A stretch of DNA of 64,000 bases, from NCBI GenBank assembly GCA_965206775.1, contig CBDBKU010000003.1, positions 2,480,001 through 2,544,000 on the forward strand. The letters are read 5' to 3'. A model generated the notes under the pieces. It made no database searches and was not told the origin of the DNA. It saw only the letters and a list, made by a program, of their open reading frames with translations. This document shows, piece after piece, positions 27,726 to 36,567 of this stretch; the first letter of the stretch is position 1, and each line of letters opens with the position of its first letter. Origin of the DNA: VXMF01 sp965206775. Its GTDB lineage: Bacteria; Acidobacteriota; Terriglobia; Bryobacterales; UBA6623. A program made the translations under genes and the position numbers.

Positions 27726-28310
27726 TCACCGTACCAGGACAATCTCGGCCAGGTCCCGGTCGAGATGCACGCAGAAGCCGCCGTCTCTGGGATGAACCCA
27801 CACTCCCTGCTCCTGACCAACATTCGGAAACTCGTCGACCGTCCTGTAGACCGTTCCGCCGGTGTCCTCGACCTCCGGACTGAGCGGCCCGATGTGGATG
27901 TGGGCGTGACACTGCGTGCGAAAGTAGTGGCTGTTCTGGGCGAGCCCCCAACGCCCCGGGAATAGTTCTTCGGCCCTCTTTGCTGCCCGGAGCCAGAGCC
28001 TCGCGCGAAGCGATTCCGACAAATCGGAGGTCGACTGGTATCCGGCGTCGTGCGCTTTCGGAAGGGCCAGGTACCTGTTGGGCTTGTGAGGATTGATGTC
28101 CTTCAAGAAATAGATCTCGTCCCGTTCCTTCTGGGCTGTTCCGCATAAACTGCAGACCCTGCTCGACATGCTTCCTGAATCAGCGTGATCGCACGGGCAG
28201 TCGACGATGGGCATCGGAACCAGCGGAACGAGGCTCCAGCAGGCCAGAACTGCGATGCCCAGCAGGCGCAACCGACGGAGATTAGGCGAGTGCACCGCTA
28301 GGTTCTTCAC
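27726..28310 (-). CDS. secreted HIT-like protein
   Basis: The 194-residue product has a signal-type helix (LRLLGIAVLACWSLVPLVPM), then a C-x-x-C pair (CSLCG), and ends with the histidine triad-like QCHAHIHIGPLSPEVED. PHKPNRYLALPKAHDAGY is also similar to HIT-family nucleotide-binding segments. The exported form suggests a nucleotide or CDP-diacylglycerol-type pyrophosphatase; the substrate is not determinable. A GTG at 28310 with GGAGG eight bases upstream sets the start, overlapping the end of dgt by 29 bases, so it is probably translated from the dgt transcript. Confidence 0.68.
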   Translation of the reverse strand: MKNLAVHSPNLRRLRLLGIAVLACWSLVPLVPMPIVDCPCDHADSGSMSSRVCSLCGTAQKERDEIYFLKDINPHKPNRYLALPKAHDAGYQSTSDLSESLRARLWLRAAKRAEELFPGRWGLAQNSHYFRTQCHAHIHIGPLSPEVEDTGGTVYRTVDEFPNVGQEQGVWVHPRDGGFCVHLDRDLAEIVLVR

Positions 28311-29433
28311 GGTACCGGCCTCCAAGCGTCTTGTCGTAGCAACGCAGCAGGAAGGAGTCGGTCATGCCGGCGATGTAGTCGCACACCAGCTGAGGCAAGG
28401 GCTCGTTCCCCAGTTGCTCGACATGACTGTCTGGCAGCGATTCGGGATGCGCCATGTAGTAGCGAAACAATTCGCTCAGCTTTTCAGCGCAACGGCTCGC
28501 TACGCGTCGCGTGCCCATGGCGTTGTAATAGGACTCGGTTAGGACAGACCGAATCTCGCGCAGTGTCTCGACGGTGGACTCCACGGGGCTGGCGATACGC
28601 CCGGGCAGGTATCGGATGTCTTCCCAATCCTTGGCGCCTGATGCCTCAGCTGCGGACCGGATCCCTTCGATAAAGCCGCGCACGAGCCTACCCATGAGTC
28701 GGCGTTGGATTTCCCTCACGGCGCGCCGATCGCTGGAATCCGGGTAGGCCGCTCGCACTTGGGTCGCGAGTTCGGCGAATGCGGGAACCCGCTCGCTGAT
28801 AGCGTCTTGGGCGAGGAAGCCGCCGTCCACAGCGTCTTCCAGATCGGCATTCAGGTAGGCGACTTCGTCCGCGGCATCAATAATCTGCGCCTCTAACAGC
28901 GGCCGCAAGCTCGGAAGGTATTCCCGATGGCGTGGCTCATCGGGGTCGAGCTCGCGCGAATGCTTGATCAAGCCCTCTCTTACTTCGAATGTCAGGTTCA
29001 GGCCGCGGAACGCGGCATATCTACGCTCGAAGTGTTCCACGATGCGCAGTGCATGAAGGTTGTGGTCAAAGCAGGAACCATGGCGGCGCATCTCGTTGTT
29101 AAGAGCAGCCTCGCCGGTATGTCCGAAGGCCGGGTGTCCCAGGTCGTGTCCTAGCGCCAGCGCTTCAGCGAGGTCGACGTTGAGCGCCAGGGCGCTCGCC
29201 ACGGTGCGCGCTACTTGCGAGACCTCGATGGTGTGAGTCAGGCGCGTCCGGGAGTGCTGAGAATCCGGTAGCGTGGTGACCTGCGTCTTGCCAGCAAGCC
29301 GCCGGAACGCTCGAGAGTGGATGATCCGGTCGCGATCATGCTGAAACGGGTTGCGAAATGTGTCGGAGTCTTGGGGCTCGTGATGCTTGCGCAGGCGTGA
29401 CCGCTCGGTCGGGAACCGCAATCTAGCAGTCAT
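28282..29433 (-). CDS. dgt: deoxyguanosinetriphosphate triphosphohydrolase-like protein (HD domain)
   Basis: The 383-residue HD-superfamily enzyme removes triphosphate from dNTPs. Visible are FQHDRDRIIHSRAFRRLAGK, the metal ligand histidine in RLTHTIEVSQVART, and the HD motif LALGHDLGHPAFGHTGE. LIKHSRELD and ADEVAYLNADLEDAVDGG complete the metal site. The length fits the short Dgt-like branch. It starts 14 bases after the YfgM-like gene on the same strand. Confidence 0.92.
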   Translation of the reverse strand: MTARLRFPTERSRLRKHHEPQDSDTFRNPFQHDRDRIIHSRAFRRLAGKTQVTTLPDSQHSRTRLTHTIEVSQVARTVASALALNVDLAEALALGHDLGHPAFGHTGEAALNNEMRRHGSCFDHNLHALRIVEHFERRYAAFRGLNLTFEVREGLIKHSRELDPDEPRHREYLPSLRPLLEAQIIDAADEVAYLNADLEDAVDGGFLAQDAISERVPAFAELATQVRAAYPDSSDRRAVREIQRRLMGRLVRGFIEGIRSAAEASGAKDWEDIRYLPGRIASPVESTVETLREIRSVLTESYYNAMGTRRVASRCAEKLSELFRYYMAHPESLPDSHVEQLGNEPLPQLVCDYIAGMTDSFLLRCYDKTLGGRYREEPSGALA

Positions 29434-29447
29434 TGCACTGCCGGCGC

Positions 29448-30152
29448 TTAGCTGCCCTCGCCCAATGTCTCCATCAGGGCCGCGGCCATGGCACTAGCCG
29501 GACCGTTCTCCGCCTGAATTGCGCTAAGGATGTCCCGAGCCTGCTGGGGATCACTTCCAATATAGGTCCGCGCCATCTCGATCGAGGCCAAGTCCCGAGA
29601 CACGGTGCGGGTAGGGTGGTCGACGAGCTCTCGAAACTGTTCACGAGCCGCCTCGGGCTCGCCCTGGGCCAACAGCAACGCGCCAAGCGCCAGGCGGGCC
29701 AAAGCCGGGTATTCGTCTCCCGTCCCGCGCACGGCCTGTTCGAAATGAGACTGTGCCTCGGCAATATTGCCCTGCTCTCGATCCAAGAGACCGGAATAGT
29801 AGGACGCCCCTGCACCGGCGGCAGTGCTGGAATAGTCCAAGATGATCGCGTCGAGGGCGCGCGTTACTCCGTCGATCCGCTCGGCCTCGTTGGAGAAGGT
29901 CTTGATGCCTGGCCGTTCTTCGACGCTCACTACGCCATGGAACGATTCAATCGCGTCCTGCAGTGCCGCATGGGACGCGGAGTGCCTTTGGGTGGCGTAG
30001 GTCCAATACCCGACTCCGCCTACCAGCAGCACCACGATTGCTACGCCGCCTGCTACAAACTGGTTGCGGTGCCCGGAGACGTACTCTACTTGATGGGTGA
30101 CCTCCTCGACGAACCGATCACGCTTCAGATCCTTGCGACGAATCCTTGCCAA
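29448..30152 (-). CDS. YfgM-like membrane-anchored TPR protein
   Basis: The 234-residue protein has a short basic cytosolic end, VTHQVEYVSGHRNQFVAGG then VAIVVLLVGGVGYWTYA (one membrane span), and a periplasmic helical repeat region with ASYYSGLLDREQGNIAEAQS and ALGALLLAQGEPEAAREQFR. This is the layout of YfgM-type proteins that associate with the SecYEG translocon and periplasmic chaperones. The role here is inferred from the architecture. dgt and the HIT-like gene lie downstream. Confidence 0.75.
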   Translation of the reverse strand: MARIRRKDLKRDRFVEEVTHQVEYVSGHRNQFVAGGVAIVVLLVGGVGYWTYATQRHSASHAALQDAIESFHGVVSVEERPGIKTFSNEAERIDGVTRALDAIILDYSSTAAGAGASYYSGLLDREQGNIAEAQSHFEQAVRGTGDEYPALARLALGALLLAQGEPEAAREQFRELVDHPTRTVSRDLASIEMARTYIGSDPQQARDILSAIQAENGPASAMAAALMETLGEGS

Positions 30153-30655
30153 TGCATCACCTTAGCTTTCCGCGCGAATAAAGAGTCCCGTTCGGACGCT
30201 ACGCTCCATTTCATTCTAGCTTGACGGGGCAAGTGAAGGCGTCTTCCCCTGGGATCTACCATCGAATCCGCCCTTGAGGTTTCGTCGCCGCTTCGGCGCT
30301 CCGTCGAGGGTGCAATCGGCGGGCGATGATCTCATTTGGCGAGGCTACTGATCGCTCTTCGCCTCCAGCCCGGCATGCCCCGACCTGCCGCAGTAGTCCT
30401 AGCCCGAGTTTACCGAGTTCGCAATAGCGGAGCATCTACCCAGCACATCGGCGTCCTCAGTCTACTTCGCGTAACTCGCTGATATAGAGGGGGTTGTCCT
30501 CCGAGCGTCCGCTTGGAGTGTCCGTGAAGTCGCCGCGGATTGTGTATGACCTAACATATTCGACGCACTGTCCGGATCCATGCTATCACTGATATCGTTG
30601 ATATTATTGAGGTTATATTCTGCATTCCCTTGACTTCCTGCCTCGATCAAAGCTA
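30153..30655. other. non-coding stretch left of the IS1634-type element
   Basis: About 500 bases without a gene. It holds one arm of a 21-bp inverted repeat (30399-30419) and, at 30543-30556, a 14-bp copy of the adjacent element's terminal sequence (TGTATGACCTAACA). The A+T content rises markedly after about 30530, unlike the surrounding genome. Confidence 0.55.
30399..30419 (+). repeat. left arm of a 21-bp perfect inverted repeat
   Basis: CTAGCCCGAGTTTACCGAGT plus a final T is found here, and its exact reverse complement lies at 32678-32698 on the other side of the IS1634-type element, 2.3 kb away. Function unknown; it could be a dispersed intergenic repeat or the border of an older insertion. 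Confidence 0.8.
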
Positions 30656-30672
30656 TTGTATGACTTAACAAT

Positions 30673-32597
30673 ATGGCCAGCCTCTTCAAGAAGATCATCC
30701 GCGGGAACGCCTACTACTACGCCCGCGTCTCCCAGCGCGTCGACGGCAAGCCCAAGATCGTCTCCCAGACCTACCTGGGCCGCGCCGACCGCATCATCGA
30801 GAAACTCCAGGCTCCCGACTCCGGCGCCCAACCCCGGGAGGCCGTCGTGCGGGAGTTCGGCGCCTGCGCCGCCCTGCTCGCCCTCGCCCGCCGCCTCCGG
30901 CTTGCCGAGCACATGTTGATTCTCTGTTTATTTCGGCGAAAATCGGGGGTTTGTCCCCACATTAAATTGCCGTCAAACTGCTTGGAAATCAGAATATTGT
31001 GAACACAAACGAGCAGATCAGACGAGCGTCACTCCTTTGGATACATACCGAATTCACAGCCTCTAGACCCTCTCTCTTCCGGCAGGAGTGGATTAATGCG
31101 AGAAACCGGCCTATCCTCCCACCGGAATAATTTGAGGATCTGCCGTCAAAATAAACCGAACGTCAACAGCACATCGACCGCCACGTCCCCAAGCGCGGCC
31201 CCGGCCCCTCCGTCGGCACCTATCTGCTCGCGGCGGTCCTCAACCGCTGCCTCGCCCCCGGCTCCAAGGCCGCCCTCGCCCCCTGGTTCGACTCCACCGT
31301 CCTGCAGCGACTGCTCCCGGTCCGCTCCTCCCAACTTTCCAGCCAGCGCTTCTGGGACCACATGGACCGCGTCTCCTCCGACTCGATCCAGGCCGTCGAA
31401 CGCGACCTCGTCGCCGCCATGACCCGCGAGTTCGGCGTCGACTTGCGCCAGGTGCTGTTCGACGCCACCAACTTCTTCACCTACATCGACTCCTTCAACC
31501 AGCGCTCCTCGCTGGCCCAGCGCGGCCACAGCAAGGAGGGCCGCAAGTCGCTGCGCATCGTGGGCGTCGCGCTGCTCGTCTCGGCCGACTTCCGCCTGCC
31601 CTTGCTGCATCGCACCTATCCCGGCAACCGCCCCGACCCGCCCATGTTCGAAAGCCTCGCCGCCGAGAGCGTCACGCTGGTCTTCGACAAGGGCAACAAC
31701 TCCCGGGAGAACCTCGAGCAGGTCGAGCGCGGCCCGTTCCATTTCATCGGATCGCTCGTGCCCACCCAGCATCCCGACCTGCTGGCCGTCCCCGCCGAGC
31801 AACTGCGCTCGCTGGAGGCCGACGGGCTGGCCGGTGTCAGCGCCTGGCGCACCCAGCGCGAGGTCTTCGGAACCGAGCGCACGGTGCTGGTGACCTGGAA
31901 CCAGGCGCTGTTCGACGCCCAGTGCCGCACCCTGCTGCGCGAGACCGCCCAGCGCAAGCAGCGCCTGCGGGGCCTGCAGCGGCAGCTGCGCCGCTGGCGC
32001 GACGGCAAGCTGCGCGGCGGTCGCAAGCCCAGTGTCGCCTCCACCCGCAAGAAGGTCGACCGCTGGCTGCAGGCGCGCCACATGCGGGACCTGTTCGCGG
32101 TCGAGGTCGGCGAGGCGGACGGCCTGCCGACGGTGCGCTACCGCTTCCGGCGCAAGGCCTGGGAGGAGTTGCAGAGCACACTGCTGGGCAAGACCCTGCT
32201 GTTCACCGACAACGCCGGCTGGAGCGACGCGGAACTGGTGCGCGGCTACCGCGCGCAGCACCATGTCGAGAGCGCCTTCCGGCAGCTGAAGGATACCGAC
32301 TGCATCGCGATCCGCCCGCAGTACCACTGGACGGACCAGAAGATCGAGGTGCATGTGTTCTGCTGCGTGCTGGCGCTGACGCTGTGCGCCCTGCTGCAGC
32401 GGGAATTGAGCCGCCACGGCGTGCAGCGCTCGATCCCGGCGCTGCTCGACGAACTCGGCGGGATCCGGGAAGTCGACGTGCTATATCCGGCCCGGCAGGA
32501 GGGCGGCGAGCCTGTACTCAAGACAACGCTCTCCAAGATGACCGCCGAGCAGCAGAAACTCCACGCAATCCTGGGCCTCAAGGAATACGAAATCTGA
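30673..32597 (+). pseudogene. IS1634-family DDE transposase split by a 255-bp insertion
   Basis: The N-terminal part (30673-30913) reads MASLFKKIIRGNAYYYARVS then VSQTYLGRADRIIEKLQ and RRLRLAEH. The frame resumes at 31174 with IDRHVPKRGPGPSVGTYLLA and runs to 32597. Excising 30914-31173 joins the halves in frame into a 554-residue transposase. DDE residues are visible: D in LFDATNFFTYIDS, D in LVFDKGNNSREN, and E in RAQHHVESAFRQLKD, the Y-R-E-K signature region of IS4-related enzymes. As it stands the gene is inactive unless the insert excises precisely; an internal start at 31362 would give only a fragment. Confidence 0.92.
30914..31168. mobile_element. 255-bp non-autonomous (MITE-like) element with 5-bp target duplication
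   Basis: The insert begins TGTTGATTCTCTGTTTATTT and its other end, read on the minus strand, begins TGTTGACGTTCGGTTTATTT, giving imperfect terminal inverted repeats with TG...CA ends. It is flanked by the direct repeat GCACA at 30909-30913 and 31169-31173. It contains no gene. The right end resembles the terminus of the transposon at 58245 (39 of 54 positions by eye, no gaps) and part of the IS21-type right end (17 of 19), so a related transposase probably mobilised it. Confidence 0.9.
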
Positions 32598-32677
32598 TCC
32601 ACGGCCCACTGTTAGGTCATACAACGGGCTGCCTCTATCTTCTTGGAATCAATGTCCTTGCCGGAATCCTACGGCCC

Positions 32678-32698
32678 AACTCGGTAAACTCGGGCTAG
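32678..32698 (-). repeat. right arm of the 21-bp perfect inverted repeat
   Basis: Exact reverse complement of 30399-30419. It lies 54 bases beyond the right end of the IS1634-type element and about 85 bases from the DUF1501 gene stop. Confidence 0.8.
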
Positions 32699-32783
32699 AG
32701 TTCCTCCCGAACATCCGTGGGCGGGGCGATTTGCTGGCGATTCATCGACGATCGGAACGCAGCTTGGGGCCAGCCGTTGCTTA

Positions 32784-34202
32784 TCAGGCGATCAAGTCGT
32801 GAACGACGCGGCCATGTACGTCAGTCAACCGGAAATCTCGCCCCGCGTAGCGGAACGTGAACTGTTCGTGATCGAAACCGAGCAGGTGCAGGATTGTGGC
32901 GTGCAAGTCGTGGACGTGGACCTTATTCTCCTCGGCACGGAACCCGAATTCGTCAGTCGCACCATGGACGTAGCCGCGTTTGACTCCGCCACCCGCGAGC
33001 CACATCGAGAATCCATACGAGTTGTGGTCCCGCCCATTCTTGCCTGAGTTGGCTCCAAAAGCAGCGAGCTCAACCACCGGAGTTCGTCCGAATTCGCCGC
33101 CCCAGACCACCAGGGTGTCGTCCAGCATCCCGCGTTGCTTCAGATCGGTGAGCAACGCGGCGATCGGCTGATCGCATTCCCCCGCAAGGCGCCGGTGATT
33201 CGATTCGACTTCGCTGTGGGAATCCCAGGGCTGGCCGGCGCCGTGCCAAACCTGGACGACCCGGACACCCTTTTCGAGGAGCCGGCGGGCGATCAGCATC
33301 TGGCGCCCATGCACGGTGTCCCCGTACATTTGGCGAGTCGATTCCGGCTCATTGCCAAGGTCGAACACATCAGCCGCTTCCATTTGCATGCGAAAGGCCA
33401 GTTCGAAGGACTGCGCCCGCGCCTCCAATAACCCGTCGCCGGATCTTTCTGACGAGTGGGCCTTGTTCAGGCTCCCAAGCAGGTCCAATTGCTTCCGCTG
33501 GGAACGCTGGCTGGCGAACCCGCTTCGGACATTGGCGATCAGCTTTTCCGGAGCCTCGTGCCGAGTGTCGATGTGCGTTCCTTGGAATGATCCCGGCAGA
33601 AAAGCCGAGCGCCAGTTCCTCGCTCCAAAGACGGGGTAGCCGTCCGGGCAAAGCACGACAAATCCGGGCAGGTTGCGATTCTCGCTGCCCAGCCCGTATG
33701 TCAGCCAGGAACCAAGGCTCGGACGCGACTGCTGAGTGCTGCCGCTGTTCATCATCATCAGAGATGGACCGTGATTCGGAATGTCGGTGTGCATCGACCG
33801 AATCACGCAAAGATCGTCCGCGTGTGCCGCCACTTTCGGGAAGATCTCGCTCACCTCGATGCCGCTCCGGCCGTACGGCCGGAACTCGAAAGGCGATGGA
33901 AACGCCGACCCGGTCTGGCGCTCGGTCCTCAGGTGGATTGGGAGCGCCTTACCGCCGTATTTCACAAGCGCGGGCTTTGGGTCAAACGTGTCTACCTGCG
34001 AGGGCCCTCCGTTCATAAAGATGTGGATGACTCGCTTCGCCCTGGCCGGCAGCGGGGGCGCCTTTGGAGCGAGCGGGTCGGCGGGATCGTAGGCTCCCCG
34101 CGCTCCTTGTGAAGCGAGCATTGCGCCGAATGCGCACCAACCCATCCCCATCGTGGCATCACGTAGGATCGAACGTCGGGTCGCAGCGCTAGGGGTTGAC
34201 AT
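32784..34202 (-). CDS. DUF1501 protein, exported by the Tat pathway (orphan copy)
   Basis: The 472-residue protein begins with a twin-arginine leader (ATRRSILRDATMGMGWCAFG) and has DUF1501 landmarks: VIHIFMNGGPSQVDTFDPKP, CVIRSMHTDIPNHGPS, LPGFVVLCPDGYPVFG, VVQVWHGAGQPWDSHSEVES, and VVWGGEFGRTPVVE then GRDHNSYGFSMWLAGGG. The fold is of the alkaline phosphatase/sulfatase type. DUF1501 genes are usually next to a DUF1549/DUF1553 cytochrome gene; none is adjacent here, since a mobile element lies downstream. The ATG at 34202 is chosen because the leader follows it; a GTG 11 codons upstream also fits. Confidence 0.9.
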   Translation of the reverse strand: MSTPSAATRRSILRDATMGMGWCAFGAMLASQGARGAYDPADPLAPKAPPLPARAKRVIHIFMNGGPSQVDTFDPKPALVKYGGKALPIHLRTERQTGSAFPSPFEFRPYGRSGIEVSEIFPKVAAHADDLCVIRSMHTDIPNHGPSLMMMNSGSTQQSRPSLGSWLTYGLGSENRNLPGFVVLCPDGYPVFGARNWRSAFLPGSFQGTHIDTRHEAPEKLIANVRSGFASQRSQRKQLDLLGSLNKAHSSERSGDGLLEARAQSFELAFRMQMEAADVFDLGNEPESTRQMYGDTVHGRQMLIARRLLEKGVRVVQVWHGAGQPWDSHSEVESNHRRLAGECDQPIAALLTDLKQRGMLDDTLVVWGGEFGRTPVVELAAFGANSGKNGRDHNSYGFSMWLAGGGVKRGYVHGATDEFGFRAEENKVHVHDLHATILHLLGFDHEQFTFRYAGRDFRLTDVHGRVVHDLIA

Positions 34203-34623
34203 CGGTGCTACCAATTCTCTGTTAGGTTCGGACACAACTCGAATCGCCCCGTCGCACGGAGCTTCGGCTACATTCTATCGACATTTCGCGCCCTGATACC
34301 AAATTGCCCCGGCCGCCGGCGAGCGCTGAACAATCGTTCGCTTCCTGCATCGCGGGCGGGAAACCGCATCGCACCGGCCTGAAATGTCGTGCATTCGGAA
34401 GGTCGGTCCACTGCGGATTCGGTGCCGTCTCGGCCGCAATGAGGTCAAGCGACTCTGTGCGCCAGCGCAGGGAGAGGGGCCACCACCAAGACCAAAACTA
34501 CACTCAGGGGCGGCGTCTGCCTCTAAGGGACATTTCCGCCCACGCTCTAGTCTTATTCTCTGGGAAAGTTCAATTGGCGCGGCCGCAGTCAGTTAGCCAT
34601 CTGGTGGGCGCTCACTCAATTGC
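34203..34623. other. non-coding stretch upstream of the orphan DUF1501 gene
   Basis: About 420 bases with no supported gene. Plus-strand frames crossing it lack motifs. It should include the DUF1501 promoter on the minus strand. It borders the decayed helix-hairpin-helix fragment at 34624. Confidence 0.45.
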
Positions 34624-34788
34624 TCATCGAACCGAGGAGTCCGCATCCTTTGCGTTGTGCAGGGTCGCTTCGCCTGTGCCGCCGACGCGTATGAGATCGT
34701 CCAAGCTCCCGAGCGGACCGTTCTCATCGCAGTAGCCTATGATGGCCTGCGCCCTTGATGGCCGATTCCGCTCACTGCTTCAAGCTGG
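34624..34788 (-). pseudogene. decayed helix-hairpin-helix (ComEA-type) fragment
   Basis: On the minus strand this segment closely resembles the 3' end of the intact HNH/HhH gene at 40406-41296. Shared stretches include GAAGC-GTGAGCGGAATCGG, GCGCAGGCCATCAT, GATGAGAACGGT and GGCGAAGCGAC. A one-base deletion in GGTCCATC (here GGCCATC) shifts the frame; after it the frame reads DENGPLGSLDDLIRVGGTGE and ends at the same place, a TGA at 34624-34626. The left part overlaps the last codons of the hydrolase gene, whose TGA stop comes from this fragment. Confidence 0.8.
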
Positions 34789-36097
34789 GTCCAGTCTCCC
34801 GAAGGAACCGGACCAGCGCATTGCTTACCGCCTCCGGCTGCTCTTGCTGCACCCAGTGGCCCGCCCCGTCCACGAGATGAACGCCCAGCATTCGGGTGCA
34901 TACAGTTTTCTGCATCCTCTCTAGGTTGCCTGGTCTTTGGTAGACGCCCCAGTCGCTTGCTCCCGCGATGAAAACTGACGGTACATCAATCGTGCGGCCG
35001 GAGAAGGTTTCCAGCTCAGCCCGGTACCTGGGATCTCTCGCACAGCGGTACCACTGCAGACCGCCCTGAAATCCGTTCCTGCGGAACTCCGTGCTGTAGA
35101 CGCGCAATTCTTCGTCCGAAAGCCACTTGCAGGCTGCGATCTCCGCCTTGGAAGGCATCTCGGGCGCCACGGCCTCCGCCATTCCCTTGTCGAGGTCCAT
35201 GACGTAGTAATTCGGGAGTTTGGCGAGCTCGCCGGCGCTCCATGCTTTCAGAGGGAAGGGCCTATTCTGCTTCCAGTCCGCACTCTTGAAGTGATAGTAA
35301 GCGCGGAGAAAGTCGTGAATGCCCTGAGGACAGTTGCGCATGTTGCCGTCAGCCTCGCGCGTCGTGTAATACCACTGGTAGTGCTTGCGAGGGCGAGGCA
35401 ACGCCGCTAGCTCTTCTTGGATATCTCGGCTGGCCGCAGTAGCGTCCTTCGGTGGGTCGTTGGCACTGTTGAATGGCAGTGGTGGCGGACCCCCGAAAGG
35501 GGCGCTCATCAGCGCTAGGGTTTGGAACACGTCGGGCCGCAGCAGTGAGCACCAAGCGGCGACCGGCGAACCAAAGTCGTGCCCCACTACGGCGGCAACT
35601 GAGCGGTAACCGAGAGCGGAGACCAGCCCGACCACATCCCTGACCAAGTTGAGGAAACGGAAGGAGCCCAAGTCGCCATCGTAGTCACCGTCCCAGCCAC
35701 TAGTGCGCCCGTACCCGCGCTGGTCAGGAGCGATAACGTGGAAACCCTCCCGAGCGAGCGGCAGCATCACCTTGCGCCAACTGTAGGCGAGCTCCGGGAA
35801 ACCGTGAAGGAGCAGTACGCAAGGACGGTCCGGAGCCTCGAAACCGGCCTCTAGAAAGTGCATCTTGAGTCCGTTGATTTCGTTCACGAACCGAGAGCGT
35901 ATCCCGGCAGCAAGAGTGGTCTCGCCATAAGCAACGTCCTCGTTTTTTTTCATCCCGTGTGAATCCCTTGGAGCTGTCGTGAGTGCAAGGGCGTAGGCGA
36001 CGCCTCGCATGAGCTGACGGCGTGTCGGGGCTTCGCCTGCGAACGACGGGACGCGGTTGCCTAGCTTCTTGCGCACAGGTCCCGATTCTTTCTGCAT
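34772..36097 (-). CDS. exported alpha/beta hydrolase, epoxide-hydrolase-like
   Basis: This 441-residue protein has a twin-arginine leader (TRRQLMRGVAYALALTTA) and the alpha/beta hydrolase core: oxyanion-hole motif LLLHGFPELAYSWRKVM, VIAPDQRGYGRTSGW, and the nucleophile elbow VGHDFGS with aspartate (D174) rather than serine. That pattern is typical of epoxide hydrolases and haloalkane dehalogenases. The catalytic histidine is in VDGAGHWVQQEQPE. It probably opens an epoxide ring in the periplasm. The C-terminal GPSLKQ-stop is encoded within a decayed helix-hairpin-helix fragment, so the original tail may have been replaced. Confidence 0.9.
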   Translation of the reverse strand: MQKESGPVRKKLGNRVPSFAGEAPTRRQLMRGVAYALALTTAPRDSHGMKKNEDVAYGETTLAAGIRSRFVNEINGLKMHFLEAGFEAPDRPCVLLLHGFPELAYSWRKVMLPLAREGFHVIAPDQRGYGRTSGWDGDYDGDLGSFRFLNLVRDVVGLVSALGYRSVAAVVGHDFGSPVAAWCSLLRPDVFQTLALMSAPFGGPPPLPFNSANDPPKDATAASRDIQEELAALPRPRKHYQWYYTTREADGNMRNCPQGIHDFLRAYYHFKSADWKQNRPFPLKAWSAGELAKLPNYYVMDLDKGMAEAVAPEMPSKAEIAACKWLSDEELRVYSTEFRRNGFQGGLQWYRCARDPRYRAELETFSGRTIDVPSVFIAGASDWGVYQRPGNLERMQKTVCTRMLGVHLVDGAGHWVQQEQPEAVSNALVRFLRETGPSLKQ

Positions 36098-36458
36098 TCA
36101 GACACAAGCTAGAAAACGTGCCCGCCTAAGAAGGGGCATTGTACCGCCACCGAGATTCCGGGTGGTATCCCGACATTCGGACAGCAAACGGCGGAAATAG
36201 ACTAGGCAGCTAGCTCCGAGGAGTCTGGCCTTGCTGCTGGGTTGGCGGAAATCTTCCCGCCGGCCGGCCGATCAGCACCCACTGCTAAGGGCGATGGAGT
36301 CTTCATAGAGGAAGTTGTCGGGCACCGGTAAGCTGATGGCGCGGGTCTCCTTGCAAGACGTCCTCCATCCAAGACGAGAGAACTGCGCGAGGACTACATC
36401 CAGGAAGGTTCGCCTCATCAGATCGGCGGGGGGATTTCAGAAGTCATGAAGTGAATAG
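36098..36458. other. non-coding stretch between hydrolase gene and IS21-type element
   Basis: About 360 bases with no supported frame and no repeat recognised. It ends in AATAG (36454-36458), the left copy of the target duplication of the IS21-type element. Confidence 0.5.
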
Positions 36459-36567
36459 TGTCAGTTCCGGAAAATATGGCGGGGGCTGACGGCTGAATTC
36501 GCCTGTCTCAAGACTATCGTCTCCTTGCAGGGAGCCGCGTTCGCGGCTTCCCGGCGAGGAGGGGATT

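Larger units (their letters stand above)
30656..32624 (+). mobile_element. IS1634-type insertion sequence, interrupted
   Basis: Terminal inverted repeats are visible: the left end TTGTATGACTTAACA (30656-30670) and the right end, read on the minus strand, TTGTATGACCTAACA (32624 backwards), both followed by a GGCC-containing stretch. The single transposase gene lies directly inside. Removing the inserted 255-bp element and one 5-bp duplication gives an element of 1709 bp, normal for the family. I found no clear target duplication flanking the IS itself (CAAAGCTA on the left, CGGGCTGC on the right). Confidence 0.85.

Noticed and set aside
31146..32417. 423-codon frame antisense to the IS1634-type transposase
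   Set aside because: It is Gln/Ala/Gly-rich and follows the codon bias of the real transposase; no motif.
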